A stretch of 64,000 nucleotides of DNA from JALYXI01 sp963795835 (GTDB lineage Bacteria > Acidobacteriota > Terriglobia > Bryobacterales > Bryobacteraceae): assembly GCA_963795835.1 (NCBI GenBank), contig CAWCJC010000011.1, positions 1-64,000 of the forward strand, given 5' to 3'. The stretch's first letter is position 1. Every line of letters starts with the position of its first letter. The position numbers and the translations under genes were made by a program. The notes beneath the pieces were generated by a model. The model was given only the letters and a program-made list of their open reading frames with translations. It made no database searches and had not been told where the DNA came from. Shown here in pieces: positions 46,871 through 55,639 of the stretch.

Positions 46871-47994
46871 CTCTGAAACATTCCGTTGGGGAGTACAACA
46901 TGGCGTTGGCCCCGCCACTCAATCGTGTTCCCGAAGAAGCCGGCGATCCAGGTGGCAAAGCTGAATAAGTCCTGCATCGGGATCAGATAAAAAGCACGGC
47001 CGGTGAGCGGATCGTCCAGAACACACCGGGCAACCGAGAACGCCGCTCCCGCGCGAAACAGAGCAATCCCCATCGCGACAGGCCACAAGGCGGGCGCAAG
47101 GGCCACCAAGATCAGTACAAGCGGAAGCGGGTTCGTAAAGACTTCGCCGAAATAGCCCCACGGCCGCGATCTTCTCGTACTTCTGGCCCAGCGCAGGCGA
47201 TGTCGGATATTGGCTGCGAAACCCTGGCTGCCGATGCGATGCTCGATTACGTAGGAGGACAGGATCACGCGACGGCCGGAGTGCTCAATCAGCTTACCCA
47301 TCATGAAATCCTCGGCAAGATAGTTTTCGAGAGCTTTCAATCCGCCAATGCCTTCGAGCGCGTTGCGGCGAACCGCAAGCGTGCAGCCGAGCGCGAAATC
47401 CATCCCGCTGAGAAGACGTGCGACGAGTACGCCGCCAAGAAACTCCGTGTTCATGCCGATCGCTTCCAGGCGGCTCCAAAAGCTAGCACCAGGGATGGCG
47501 CGATAAGGGCAGGTGACCAGGCCGATGGCGGGGTCACAGAGCTCGGAGGCCAGCACGCGCGTCATGGAGGGAGTCACGCGAATATCGCTATCGGCCATCA
47601 CCAGAATGCCGTGGCGGGCGCGCTGCAACATCTGCTGCAGGCTGAAAACCTTTCCGTTGGGGCGCGGCGATTCGCCCGTAATCACCAGTTGTGCGGGAAC
47701 CTGTGGATATTCGCTCATCAGCTTGCGGGCGATGTGCGCTCCGGTGTCGGAATCGCGATTCACCGCCAGCAACAGTTCAAATTCGGGATAGTCCTGTTCG
47801 AAGAAGCTGCGCAGATTCTGCTCCAGGCCTTCATCAGCGCCGAAAAGAGGCTTCAAAATAGAGACAGGTTCCTGGTTCACGGCGCGCGGGGCGGGAATCT
47901 TAAGATAATTCCGCGCGGCAACCATGATGAGAATGCAATATACGACCGAACCTGCGAGCAGTAACGAGAGCAACGTAAGTATGATGACGGTCAA
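46867..47994 (-). CDS. HpnI-like (ceramide glucosyltransferase-type) glycosyltransferase
   Basis: The 375-residue product has an N-terminal TM helix (VIILTLLSLLLAGSVVYCIL), a GT2-type core starting VSILKPLFGADEGLEQNL, the D-x-D region GILVMADSDIRVTPSM, ED in NYLAEDFMMGKLIEHSG and the R-x-x-R-W motif RHRLRWARSTRRSR, then C-terminal TM helices. This matches HpnI/ceramide glucosyltransferases, which transfer GlcNAc or glucose to bacteriohopanetetrol or ceramide. No other hopanoid genes are nearby. It begins at TTG 47994; the preceding in-frame codon triplet is TAA. Head-to-head with selB, with 6 bases between starts. Confidence 0.83.
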   Translation of the reverse strand: MTVIILTLLSLLLAGSVVYCILIMVAARNYLKIPAPRAVNQEPVSILKPLFGADEGLEQNLRSFFEQDYPEFELLLAVNRDSDTGAHIARKLMSEYPQVPAQLVITGESPRPNGKVFSLQQMLQRARHGILVMADSDIRVTPSMTRVLASELCDPAIGLVTCPYRAIPGASFWSRLEAIGMNTEFLGGVLVARLLSGMDFALGCTLAVRRNALEGIGGLKALENYLAEDFMMGKLIEHSGRRVILSSYVIEHRIGSQGFAANIRHRLRWARSTRRSRPWGYFGEVFTNPLPLVLILVALAPALWPVAMGIALFRAGAAFSVARCVLDDPLTGRAFYLIPMQDLFSFATWIAGFFGNTIEWRGQRHVVLPNGMFQS

Positions 47995-48000
47995 GATTTA

Positions 48001-49815
48001 GTGGCTGCTCTACGAAATGTGGTGGCGGGGACGGCGGGCCATATCGACCATGGTAAGACCAGTCTGGTTCGCGCCCTGACGGGAATCGAAACAGACCGCC
48101 TGGCTGAGGAGAAGCGGCGGGGGATCACGATTGACCTGGGATTCGCGCATCTGCAATTGACGCCGGAACTGCGGGTAGGTTTCGTCGATGTTCCGGGGCA
48201 CGAGCGGTTTGTGAAGAATATGCTGGCGGGAGTGGGCGGCATCGATCTGCTGCTCTTCGTGGTGGCGGCGGATGAATCCATCAAACCGCAGACCCGCGAA
48301 CACTTTGAAATCTGCCGGCTGCTGGGCATCCGGCACGGCATTGTGGTGCTGACCAAAGCCGATCTGGTGGACGAAGACATTCTGGGATTGGTGAAGCTGG
48401 AACTGGAGGAGTTCACGGCCGGGTCCTTTCTGGAAAACGCGCCCATGATCGCGGTGAGCTCGCGGACAGGCGCGGGGATTGAGGAGTTGAAGACCGCGAT
48501 GGCCACAGCGGCGAAAAAGATTCCCGTGCGCGGGAGCGCCGGCGCGCCGAGGCTGCCGATTGATCGCGCGTTTTCGGCGAAGGGCTTTGGGACCGTAGTG
48601 ACAGGGACGCTGATCGAAGGCTCGATTCGGCCGGAGGATGAGCTGCAGCTGTATCCTTCGGAGCGCACGGTCCGGGTTCGGGGCTTGCAGGTGTTCGGAA
48701 AAAGTGCCGCGCAGGCGGATGCCGGGCAGCGGACGGCGGTGAACCTGGCCGGCGTGGAACCCGGAGAGATTCATCGGGGTATGGTGTTGTCGCGGCCGGG
48801 GCATTTCCGTGCCGTGAGCGTGATTGATTGTTCGCTCGAAATGGTGGCGGGGGCGAAGGCCTTGAAGAGCCGCGCGCCAGTGCATTTTCATGCAGGGACG
48901 GCGGAGATCGAGGCGGAGGTGCGACAGTTCGGCGGGCCATGGGCGCGAATCGTGTTGCGGGAGCCGACGCTGTTGGTGCCGGGAGACCGGTTCATCATTC
49001 GGCGCTTTTCCCCGGTGACGACGATCGGCGGGGGTGTGGTGGTGGATACGAGTGGATATCAGTATCGCCGCGGGGTCAAAGCTTCAGACCGGCTTCCCGT
49101 CTTAGCGAACGGGACCGACGCGGAGCGCGTGGCGCTATTGGTGGGCGAGGCCAAGATGGGTGTAGCGGTAAGCGAAGTCGCACGCGCGCTGGCGATTCCC
49201 GAAGAGACCGTGCGGACGGGCGCGCCCGGACTGCAACTGCTCCGGGCCGAGGACTGGCTGATCACGCGGTCGCGGGTGGCGGAGTTGCGCGCAAAGCTGA
49301 TCGCGCAAGTGTCTGAGTTTCACCTGGCGAATCCGCTGCTGCCGGGGATTCCGAAAGCATTGCTTAATACTCTGCCGGAGTTACTTCGCGCGACACCGGA
49401 GATCGTGGTGGAGAACGACACGGTTCGGTTGCGGAGCCATAAGGTGACTTTAAAGGAAGATGAAACCGCGGCGAGAAACTCGATAGAAGGGGCGTTCGCG
49501 CAAGCGGGTTTAGCGGTACCGGCGCTGGCGGATGTTCTCAAGCAGACGGGAATCGAAGACAAGCGGGCGCGTTCGGTGCTGCAACTCTTGATGCGAGAAG
49601 GACGCTTGGTGAAAGTATCGAATGATCTGGTCTTTCACGCGTCGGCGCTGGAGAGTTTACGCGCGCTGTTGACCGCGAGGAAAGGAAAGCGCCTTTCCGT
49701 AGGCGACTTCAAAGACCTGACTAACGTCTCTCGAAAATACGCGATCCCGTTGTTGGAGTACACGGATCGGGAGAAGTGGACCCGGCGCGATGGAGATGCG
49801 CGGGTTGTGGTCTAG
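48001..49815 (+). CDS. selB: Selenocysteine-specific elongation factor SelB
   Basis: A 604-residue GTPase that delivers selenocysteinyl-tRNA to UGA codons with a SECIS element. G motifs: GTAGHIDHGKTSLVRALTG (G1), RRGITIDLGFAH (G2), DVPGHERFVKNML (G3) and VLTKADL (G4). Two EF-Tu-like beta domains follow (RAFSAKGFGTVVTGTL, VAGAKALKSRAPVHFHAG), then the C-terminal winged-helix repeats that bind the SECIS hairpin (LPVLANGTDAERVALLV onward, ending SVGDFKDLTNVSRKYAIPLL). It starts at GTG 48001. selA, selD and tRNA-Sec are not in the window, so selenoproteins must be encoded elsewhere if the factor is used. Confidence 0.93.
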   Translation: MAALRNVVAGTAGHIDHGKTSLVRALTGIETDRLAEEKRRGITIDLGFAHLQLTPELRVGFVDVPGHERFVKNMLAGVGGIDLLLFVVAADESIKPQTREHFEICRLLGIRHGIVVLTKADLVDEDILGLVKLELEEFTAGSFLENAPMIAVSSRTGAGIEELKTAMATAAKKIPVRGSAGAPRLPIDRAFSAKGFGTVVTGTLIEGSIRPEDELQLYPSERTVRVRGLQVFGKSAAQADAGQRTAVNLAGVEPGEIHRGMVLSRPGHFRAVSVIDCSLEMVAGAKALKSRAPVHFHAGTAEIEAEVRQFGGPWARIVLREPTLLVPGDRFIIRRFSPVTTIGGGVVVDTSGYQYRRGVKASDRLPVLANGTDAERVALLVGEAKMGVAVSEVARALAIPEETVRTGAPGLQLLRAEDWLITRSRVAELRAKLIAQVSEFHLANPLLPGIPKALLNTLPELLRATPEIVVENDTVRLRSHKVTLKEDETAARNSIEGAFAQAGLAVPALADVLKQTGIEDKRARSVLQLLMREGRLVKVSNDLVFHASALESLRALLTARKGKRLSVGDFKDLTNVSRKYAIPLLEYTDREKWTRRDGDARVVV

Positions 49816-49839
49816 GGGAAAAACAATCAACAGTGGTGT

Positions 49840-49914
49840 TGGTAGCGCCAACGAGAATCGAACTCGTATTTAAGCCTTGAGAGGGCTCTGTCCTAACCGT
49901 TAGACGATGGCGCC
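49840..49914 (-). tRNA. tRNA-Glu (anticodon CTC)
   Basis: A 75-base cloverleaf on the minus strand. The acceptor stem GGCGCCA pairs with TGGCGCT (one G-T), followed by discriminator A and an encoded CCA. The D arm is ATCGTCTAACGGTTAGGAC, the anticodon loop CTCTCAA sits on stem GAGCC/GGCTT and gives CTC, and the T arm is ACGAGTTCGATTCTCGT. It lies 9 bases below the sigma factor stop and 24 bases from the convergent selB stop. A perfect ACTTAC-GCG-GTAAGT palindrome (49922-49936) spans the sigma stop, just upstream of the tRNA. Confidence 0.95.
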
Positions 49915-49923
49915 GCGCCGGAC

Positions 49924-50523
49924 TTACGCGGTAAGTGTAGCATGGCCGTGCGCGCCACAGTGCTTTTCCAGGCGGTTGCGCAGCTCCAGGCGCGCGCGAA
50001 GCAGGCGGCTTTTCGCGGCCGCAACCGAGATTCCCAACTTTTCGGCAACCTGCGGCATCGGCAGTTCATTCACATCGCGCAGCACAAACACGTTCCGCAG
50101 CAGCGGCGGAATGCGCCCAATCTCCTTCTGAAGAAGCTTGCCCAATTCCTTACTGCCCAGCTGTGCTTCCGGACCGCGGGTCGCATCCACCAACTCCAGC
50201 GTTCCGCGGTCTTCGCCGATCAGCGTATCGTCCAGGAACAGGAAGCGGGCGCGGCGCGTCTGCCGCAAACGCATCAGGCATTGGTTTACAACAATGCGCG
50301 TCATCCAAGTGGAGAACTTGGCGTCTAGCTGGAATTGGCCGATGTGCTGGTACGCTTTCCAGAAAGCGTTTTGTACTTCGTCTTCAGCTTCCTGACGCTC
50401 TTTCAGTATCGAGAGAGCGAGTTTGAAGGCGGAGGAGGTGTTACGGCGAATCAGTTCCGCGAAAGCATCTTCGCGGCCTGCTTGAGACATTCTAACCAGT
50501 TCTTCATCCGTGCGGTCTACCAT
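49924..50523 (-). CDS. ECF-type RNA polymerase sigma factor
   Basis: A 199-residue sigma-70 family factor with sigma2 (LIRRNTSSAFKLALSILKER, DEVQNAFWKAYQHIGQFQ, FSTWMTRIVVNQCLMRLRQ) and sigma4 (IGRIPPLLRNVFVLRDVNEL, QVAEKLGISVAAAKSRLLRA) regions. No anti-sigma gene is next to it, unlike most ECF factors, so its control is not evident. The final His-rich residues (LEKHCGAHGHA) are unusual; some ECF factors of the SigW/zinc-anti-sigma type have C-terminal metal-binding tails, but that is a guess. Divergent from the XRE-cupin gene. Confidence 0.9.
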   Translation of the reverse strand: MVDRTDEELVRMSQAGREDAFAELIRRNTSSAFKLALSILKERQEAEDEVQNAFWKAYQHIGQFQLDAKFSTWMTRIVVNQCLMRLRQTRRARFLFLDDTLIGEDRGTLELVDATRGPEAQLGSKELGKLLQKEIGRIPPLLRNVFVLRDVNELPMPQVAEKLGISVAAAKSRLLRARLELRNRLEKHCGAHGHATLTA

Positions 50524-50573
50524 AATGTTCCTAATTCAGTATTGGGCGGAAATTAAGCAGAAAGATGGTTGCA

Positions 50574-50617
50574 CTGAATGTCATTTCAGCCCTGGTTAAC
50601 TAAATAGAACCTATTTA
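50574..50617. promoter_or_regulatory. Candidate operator with two palindromes between sigma factor and XRE-cupin genes
   Basis: Two inverted repeats lie in the 106-base divergent gap. At 50601-50617 TAAATAG-AAC-CTATTTA is a perfect 7+7 palindrome. At 50574-50589 CTGAA-TGTCAT-TTCAG is a perfect 5+5 palindrome. They are centred 27-28 bases apart. The first lies 12 bases before the XRE-cupin start, as expected for autorepression by a dimeric HTH protein. No T tract follows, so a terminator is unlikely. Confidence 0.4.
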
Positions 50618-50629
50618 AGCTTTGATAAC

Positions 50630-51244
50630 ATGGGTTTCAGTATGCCGGAAAACAGTGATGTTTCTTCCAAATTGATCGACTCGTACGACCTTGGAAGAAA
50701 GCTCCGCTCTCTTCGTCTTCGAAAAAAGATCGCGCTTGTCGACCTCGGCCGGCATACGGGTCTCTCGGCGTCCATGCTCTCGCAGTTGGAAACGGGCAAA
50801 ATGGTCCCCACCCTGCCAACTTTGGCGCGGATCGCAATGGTGTTTGACGTCGGCCTCGAACATTTCTTCGACGACCGGAAGCGACGGAAAACTTTCAGCG
50901 TGATCCATGCCGATGAACGGATGAAATTTCCAGAAAAACCCGACGTTCCGAGCCCTTCGTACTTCTTTGAATGCCTGGCCTTCGCCGCGCAGGACAAAGA
51001 GCTGCAAGCTTATTATGCGGAGTTTCCAAAGCGCGAATTTGAGGAAGTGACAGAGCACTTCCACCAGGGCGCGGAGTTCCTTTATATGCTGGAAGGGTCG
51101 ATCGCGATTCGCTTCGAACAGGAAGACCATGTTCTGCGCGCGGGAGACAGCGTTTACTTCGATGCGACGGAACCACACAGCTATCGCGGGTTGGGCAAGA
51201 CGGGCGGGATCGCTATCGTTGTTACTACTGAGCCCCGCCCTTAG
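50630..51244 (+). CDS. XRE family transcriptional regulator with cupin domain
   Basis: A 204-residue regulator. The N-terminal helix-turn-helix (about 18-75) reads LGRKLRSLRLRKKIALVDLG and GLSASMLSQLETGKMVPTLP, and a C-terminal cupin (about 120-200) has EHFHQGAEFLYMLEGSIAI and LRAGDSVYFDATEPHSYRG. The cupin His and Glu residues would bind a metal or small ligand. Starts at ATG 50630 or 50642. Its promoter region carries the palindromes described at 50574-50617. It overlaps the following TPR gene by 83 bases if that gene starts at ATG 51162. Confidence 0.9.
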   Translation: MGFSMPENSDVSSKLIDSYDLGRKLRSLRLRKKIALVDLGRHTGLSASMLSQLETGKMVPTLPTLARIAMVFDVGLEHFFDDRKRRKTFSVIHADERMKFPEKPDVPSPSYFFECLAFAAQDKELQAYYAEFPKREFEEVTEHFHQGAEFLYMLEGSIAIRFEQEDHVLRAGDSVYFDATEPHSYRGLGKTGGIAIVVTTEPRP

Positions 51245-52802
51245 CGCGTCCGGCGCGGACAAATGGTTTTCGACGTCGACCAATTCCGTAGAGTTGGTCA
51301 GCAACGCGCCCCCAAAGCAGGCGCTTGACACTTTGGGTCAGGTGGAGCAACTCCGGTATGCGATCGGGGAATTAATCGGAAACCCCGAGTTGGCGTTTCG
51401 CCCAACTTTGCGGCTGCTGGTCTTGAAGCAGGGTGATGCCGATGCGGGTACGCTTCGCCCTGGGCGCTCAAGGCTGACTCTGCCCTTAGCCGCGAATACG
51501 CCAATCTCGCCCGCGGTTTTCCAATTGTTGGCGAAGCAGCTGTTGGACCATGGCACGACGCGATTGCCGCCCGACTTCGCGGACGGGCTTCAATCCTTCC
51601 TATCGACGATTGAAGTGCATGGGGCGCATATCGTTTGGGGAGCGCCGCCGGCTAAGCGTACGCTCAATTGGGCGCGCGTGGATTTACTGGCTACTCAGTA
51701 TGCAGGCAAAATTCGCGTAATTCTCTATAACCTGCAGCGCGGCTCTGCGGAAGACCCGGCTTTCCGGAACGCTATAGGGAAAAGCGCCGCTGAGTTCACC
51801 AAAGAAGCGGAGGCGTTCCTGAAAGCCGGGCAGTTCACAAAAACAGACGCACCGAGCCGAAGCCTGAATGCACAACACGATTTGAAAATCAAAGCGCTCG
51901 ACTCCGAAGAAGGAAAGCTGGCAGTGGCGGACCTGCTCGACGCGCGCTCGGAAGCATCCTATAAAGCCATGATTGAGGCAAAATCGCACATGGCGGAGGC
52001 GTATGACGGCCTGGGCCAGCTCGCGCTTCTGCATGAAGATCGTGCTGGGGCACTGGAAAATTTCAGCCGCGCCGTGGAGCTGGACAGCAAGGACGCTTCG
52101 CTGTGGGTAGCCTACGCCCAGGTGGAGACAGATCGCGTAAAGGCGGGCGATGCGATTGAGCACGCGCTCGATCTAGATCCAAAGAATCCGGAGGCGCATT
52201 ACCTGCTGGGAGTGCGAAAGAACGATCCTGTGCAGTTTGAGATGGCGACCACGTTTTCGCCCCAGAACTGGATTTATTGGGATGCTCTGGCGACGGCTTA
52301 TCTGGACCAGAGCCGGTTCGCGGATGCGATGAAGGCGTGGCGAACGGCGGAACAAAATGCGCCGGATGAGGCGACGCGGGCGCGGATGGAAAAGAAGTGG
52401 CGCGGCATGGAGAGCAGCCGCCTGGATTTTGAAAGAACGGAGAAGAAGCGCGCGGAAGATGACGAACGCGCCAAGATTGAAAAGCTTAAGGCAACAGCTC
52501 TGGCGCAACTGCATGCGGTGGAAGCCAAAACCAACGGCGCGCCCGTTGAGATGACGCCGGTTCCGTGGGACGAAGTGATGCCTTATGAATTGAAAGGCAC
52601 CCTGACGCGCGTAGAATGTTTGGGGACGCGAACGCGTATTAGCGTCGCGGAGGCGAACGGAAAAGTGACGAAGCTGATGGTGAAGAAGCGTAAGGGGCTG
52701 GTGTGCGGCGCGGAGCCGGGCATTCCGGTGAGCCTGGAATATCTCAAGCGGCCCGACGAGAAATTGGGGACTTCTGGCGAGATTGAGATTTTTTCTCGGT
52801 AA
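51162..52802 (+). CDS. Secreted TPR-repeat protein of unknown function
   Basis: From ATG 51162 the product is 546 residues with a signal-like start (WARRAGSLSLLLLSPALSAS); TTG 51219 is a shorter alternative start. The N-terminal half has PTLRLLVLKQGDADAGTLR and ANTPISPAVFQLLAKQLLD, a DUF1570-like protease region by layout but without a visible zinc motif. TPRs follow near residues 260-390 (AEAYDGLGQLALLHEDRAGA, DPKNPEAHYLLGVRK), then a coiled basic segment and a C-terminal beta domain (LKGTLTRVECLGTRTRISVA). It overlaps the preceding regulator gene by 83 bases. Function unknown. Confidence 0.65.
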   Translation: MRRNHTAIAGWARRAGSLSLLLLSPALSASGADKWFSTSTNSVELVSNAPPKQALDTLGQVEQLRYAIGELIGNPELAFRPTLRLLVLKQGDADAGTLRPGRSRLTLPLAANTPISPAVFQLLAKQLLDHGTTRLPPDFADGLQSFLSTIEVHGAHIVWGAPPAKRTLNWARVDLLATQYAGKIRVILYNLQRGSAEDPAFRNAIGKSAAEFTKEAEAFLKAGQFTKTDAPSRSLNAQHDLKIKALDSEEGKLAVADLLDARSEASYKAMIEAKSHMAEAYDGLGQLALLHEDRAGALENFSRAVELDSKDASLWVAYAQVETDRVKAGDAIEHALDLDPKNPEAHYLLGVRKNDPVQFEMATTFSPQNWIYWDALATAYLDQSRFADAMKAWRTAEQNAPDEATRARMEKKWRGMESSRLDFERTEKKRAEDDERAKIEKLKATALAQLHAVEAKTNGAPVEMTPVPWDEVMPYELKGTLTRVECLGTRTRISVAEANGKVTKLMVKKRKGLVCGAEPGIPVSLEYLKRPDEKLGTSGEIEIFSR

Positions 52803-54992
52803 GACAGATCGCCGCGTGCTCGCGGTATTTGCCACAAACGTCAAGTCGGCTGAAGTGATGGTCGGATATCTGAAGTCCAATCTGGATCTCCCGATTTGGT
52901 TGTTCAGCACCGTAGAAACCGGCGTGGCCTGCGACCGGGAAATCGTGGGAGCCACGTGGTGGCGCGTCCAGCGCGAGCTTTGGCCTTACAAAGTAGCACT
53001 CGCCGTTACGGAGTGGGACCATACCAGGGGCAATTGGATGATGAAGACAGCGCCGTTCACGGTGCCGTTTTTCCGCGCTTTGGTGAGGAACGTTTCGGGC
53101 GGCTTCTTCGCCGGGTCGCCGAAGATGGTGTGGCACTACGCATCGCTCGCAATCCGGAGATGGTTTGACGATCGCTGGACCTATTTTGGAGAGCTGTGTT
53201 TCGGGTCGGTGTTGTGGGTTTTCGCTTTCATCGCGCAGTGGAATTCAGCGCTGTCGCGAGCCGTATTTCGGCGAGTTCGCGGGACCGAACGTTTGGTGCT
53301 TACGCCGGACCTGGGCGGTGAAGGGATCACGGTGTACCGTCACCCGCCGCGCGAGTGGAACGCCCGGCAGGTTTCGGAATTGAAAGGACGCTACGCCTTG
53401 TTTCAGCTTGAGGGCGACGAAACTGACGCAGCGGAGTTACTCCCGTACTTTATCCGATGAGAATACTTTCTGTGTGTCGCGGCAATATGCTGTCCGGTCC
53501 TGGCGGAAGCTGTTGTTTGCCACTGCTCCGTTTCGGGTGTTACAGGCTGGCGAGATGACTCGTGTGGCGGCTCCGGTTGCGCCGTCGATGTTGGTGGATT
53601 TACAGAAGCTGCGCGCACTGGGGATCCCATCGCTCTCGTCGTTTGGATCGAACTGGTATTTGCTGTTTTATCGGGCTGCGGCTGCCGGCTGGTGGAGCTA
53701 TTCCGTAGGGCCTGGGGTGCAGACCGAGCTGGCTGCGGTGCCTTTTGAGGAAGCGGAGTTTGTGAAGACCGCTGATTTCCGACCCAAAACTTCGGCGGCT
53801 CTCGCCTCAGGGAACGGGATTGAGCCGCGGAAATATCGTCACGTCTCCTGGCCATGGACCGGGGGGACGCTTTCGCGTTCTGGTGGTGTCGCCTTACTTG
53901 CCCTTTCCCTTGTCGCATGGCGGGGCAGTGCGGATTTGGAATTTGTGCCTGGCGCTTCGCGGACGGGTGGAGTTCGTGCTGGCTTGCTTCCGTGAGAAAT
54001 CGGATGTTACCGACTATTCGAAGCTCTACGAAGTGTTCTCCGAAGTCTATGTTGTCGATATCGATGAGAAGCATGCAGATGCTTCCCTTCCCTCTCAAGT
54101 GAATGGGTATGAATCGTCCACGATGCGCGAATTGATTGCGTCTCTGCAATTCGATTTGTTGCAGGTGGAGTATACGCAGATGGCGGCTTACCGGGAAGCC
54201 GCGCCTTCGAAGCCCGCGATTCTTGTGGAACACGATCTTACGTTTACCCTTTACCGGCAATTGGAGCGTGATCGCGACTATCAACTTTGGCTTCGGTTCG
54301 AGCGCGAACGGTTTCGCGCTTACGACCAGGTTTGGACCATGTCTCCGTTCGACCGCATGCAGGCGATCTCGGAGGGTAGCCTGCCGGAGCGGACCGTGGC
54401 GGTGCCGAATGGGGTGGATCTGGAGCGCTTCCAGTGTCCGCCGGCCGATCCTGCATCATCGGTGGTGCTCTATGTGGGGAGTTTCCGGCACCTGCCGAAC
54501 TATCTGGCGTTTGAAGAACTTCGGACGCGGATCATGCCTGAGGTGTGGAAGACTCGGCCGGGTGCCACGTTGACGGTTGTGGCGGGGCCGAATCATCTGG
54601 CTTACTGGACGGGTTCCCGCGAGTTGGATTCCCGGATTACGGTTCATGGCTTCGTGCCGGATTTGGTGCCGCTGTACTCAGCCGCGGCGGTGGTGGTGGT
54701 TCCCTTGCCGGTTTCGGCCGGGACGAATATCAAGCTGATGGAAGCGCTGGCCTGCGGACGCGCGGTTGTGAGTACGCCTGTGGGGTGCGCTGGTTTAGAG
54801 CTTGTGGACGGGCGCGATTTGCTGGTGCGCGATTTAGGGCCGGGCTTTGCTTCAGCCGTGGTGGAACTGCTTCAAGACCCAAGTGCGATCGCCTCTAACG
54901 GTCTGGCGCAGGCTCAGCGGTTCAGTTGGAAGACAATTGCGGAAACCGCTTACGAGCAGTACTCAGTCCTTCTTCGCGAATTTCGCGCCTAA
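52783..54992 (+). CDS. Bifunctional-looking glycosyltransferase fusion: unnamed N-terminal domain plus GT4, two apparent frameshifts
   Basis: After removing one base of CC at 53454-53455 and one of GGG at 53816-53818 the product is 735 residues (start TTG 52783; GTG 52816 is an alternative). Residues about 1-345 look like a GT2-type region with one TM-like segment (GELCFGSVLWVFAFIAQWN) and blocks LLFATAPFRVLQAGEMTRV and RAAAAGWWSYSVGPGVQTEL. From about 350, after LSRGNIVTSPG, a GT4 glycosyltransferase begins: VLVVSPYLPFPLSHGGAVRI, DLLQVEYTQMAAYREAAP, VAVPNGVDLERFQ, GTNIKLMEALACGRAVV. The fusion is one that I recall from Acidobacteria. Probably involved in surface polysaccharide. Confidence 0.72.
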
Positions 54993-55589
54993 CGCGCCGC
55001 CGGCGATTCCCGCGAGTGAGAAGGTGACAAGAAGCGCGAAAAGCAGAAAGATCACTCCGGTCGCGAGTGCATAAGGGCTTTCCAGCATGCCGGAAGCGCG
55101 GGCGTAACTCGCGGGATCTTTCGCCTGCAGCGCGCTGAGTTGGCTGCGGTAAGCTGCGGTGAAGTCGGAAACTGTGGCGACAAAGGTGAGAGTAAAGAAT
55201 ACGATTACGATTACTGCGTTCAGAACTCCCGTGATGCCGCCCATTTTGGCGCCGCTCCGCACGGTAAGTGCCTGGCCGGTCCGCTTGCGATAGAGAATCA
55301 CGGAGTAATAACCGGCGAGGGCGGACCAGAGCAGGAACAGTACGTCCACCCAAGGGAGCGCATCGAGCATGGAAGCGATGCTAGCCGCAAGAAAGCCTAC
55401 CCTAACGGCGACAGCGTTGCCGAAGCTTACGGGCAGAATGGCGGGCGGGGGCGGCGGGATGGCCAGCACCGGCTGAGCTTCAGAAATCTCCTCTTTTTCG
55501 AAAACCTGTTCGTGTGTTGGTTTACCACAGCGATGGCAGAAAGATGCGTCTTCGACTAAAGTTGTTCCGCAACTGCAGATTCCGGCCAC
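54963..55589 (-). CDS. Zinc-ribbon membrane protein, unknown function
   Basis: From GTG 55589 the product is 208 residues. An N-terminal zinc ribbon (GICSCGTTLVEDASFCHRCG) is followed by a proline-rich linker and four or so TM helices (LDALPWVDVLFLLWSALAGY, GVLNAVIVIVFFTLTFVATV, LATGVIFLLFALLVTFSLAG). The layout resembles DUF4870 or zinc-ribbon/TM proteins. It converges on the glycosyltransferase fusion, with a 30-base overlap of the ends, and is divergent from the acyl-CoA carboxylase gene. Confidence 0.75.
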   Translation of the reverse strand: MAGICSCGTTLVEDASFCHRCGKPTHEQVFEKEEISEAQPVLAIPPPPPAILPVSFGNAVAVRVGFLAASIASMLDALPWVDVLFLLWSALAGYYSVILYRKRTGQALTVRSGAKMGGITGVLNAVIVIVFFTLTFVATVSDFTAAYRSQLSALQAKDPASYARASGMLESPYALATGVIFLLFALLVTFSLAGIAGGALGAKFAKKD

Positions 55590-55639
55590 AGTTATAGGAT
55601 AGACGGTCGCTGACGCTTCCGGTTCTGTAAGATGAGCGA

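Noticed and set aside
53862..53868. The six-G run as the second frameshift of the glycosyltransferase fusion
   Set aside because: The conserved LSRGNI block already reads in the downstream frame before this run, so the shift must be earlier, at the GGG of 53816-53818.
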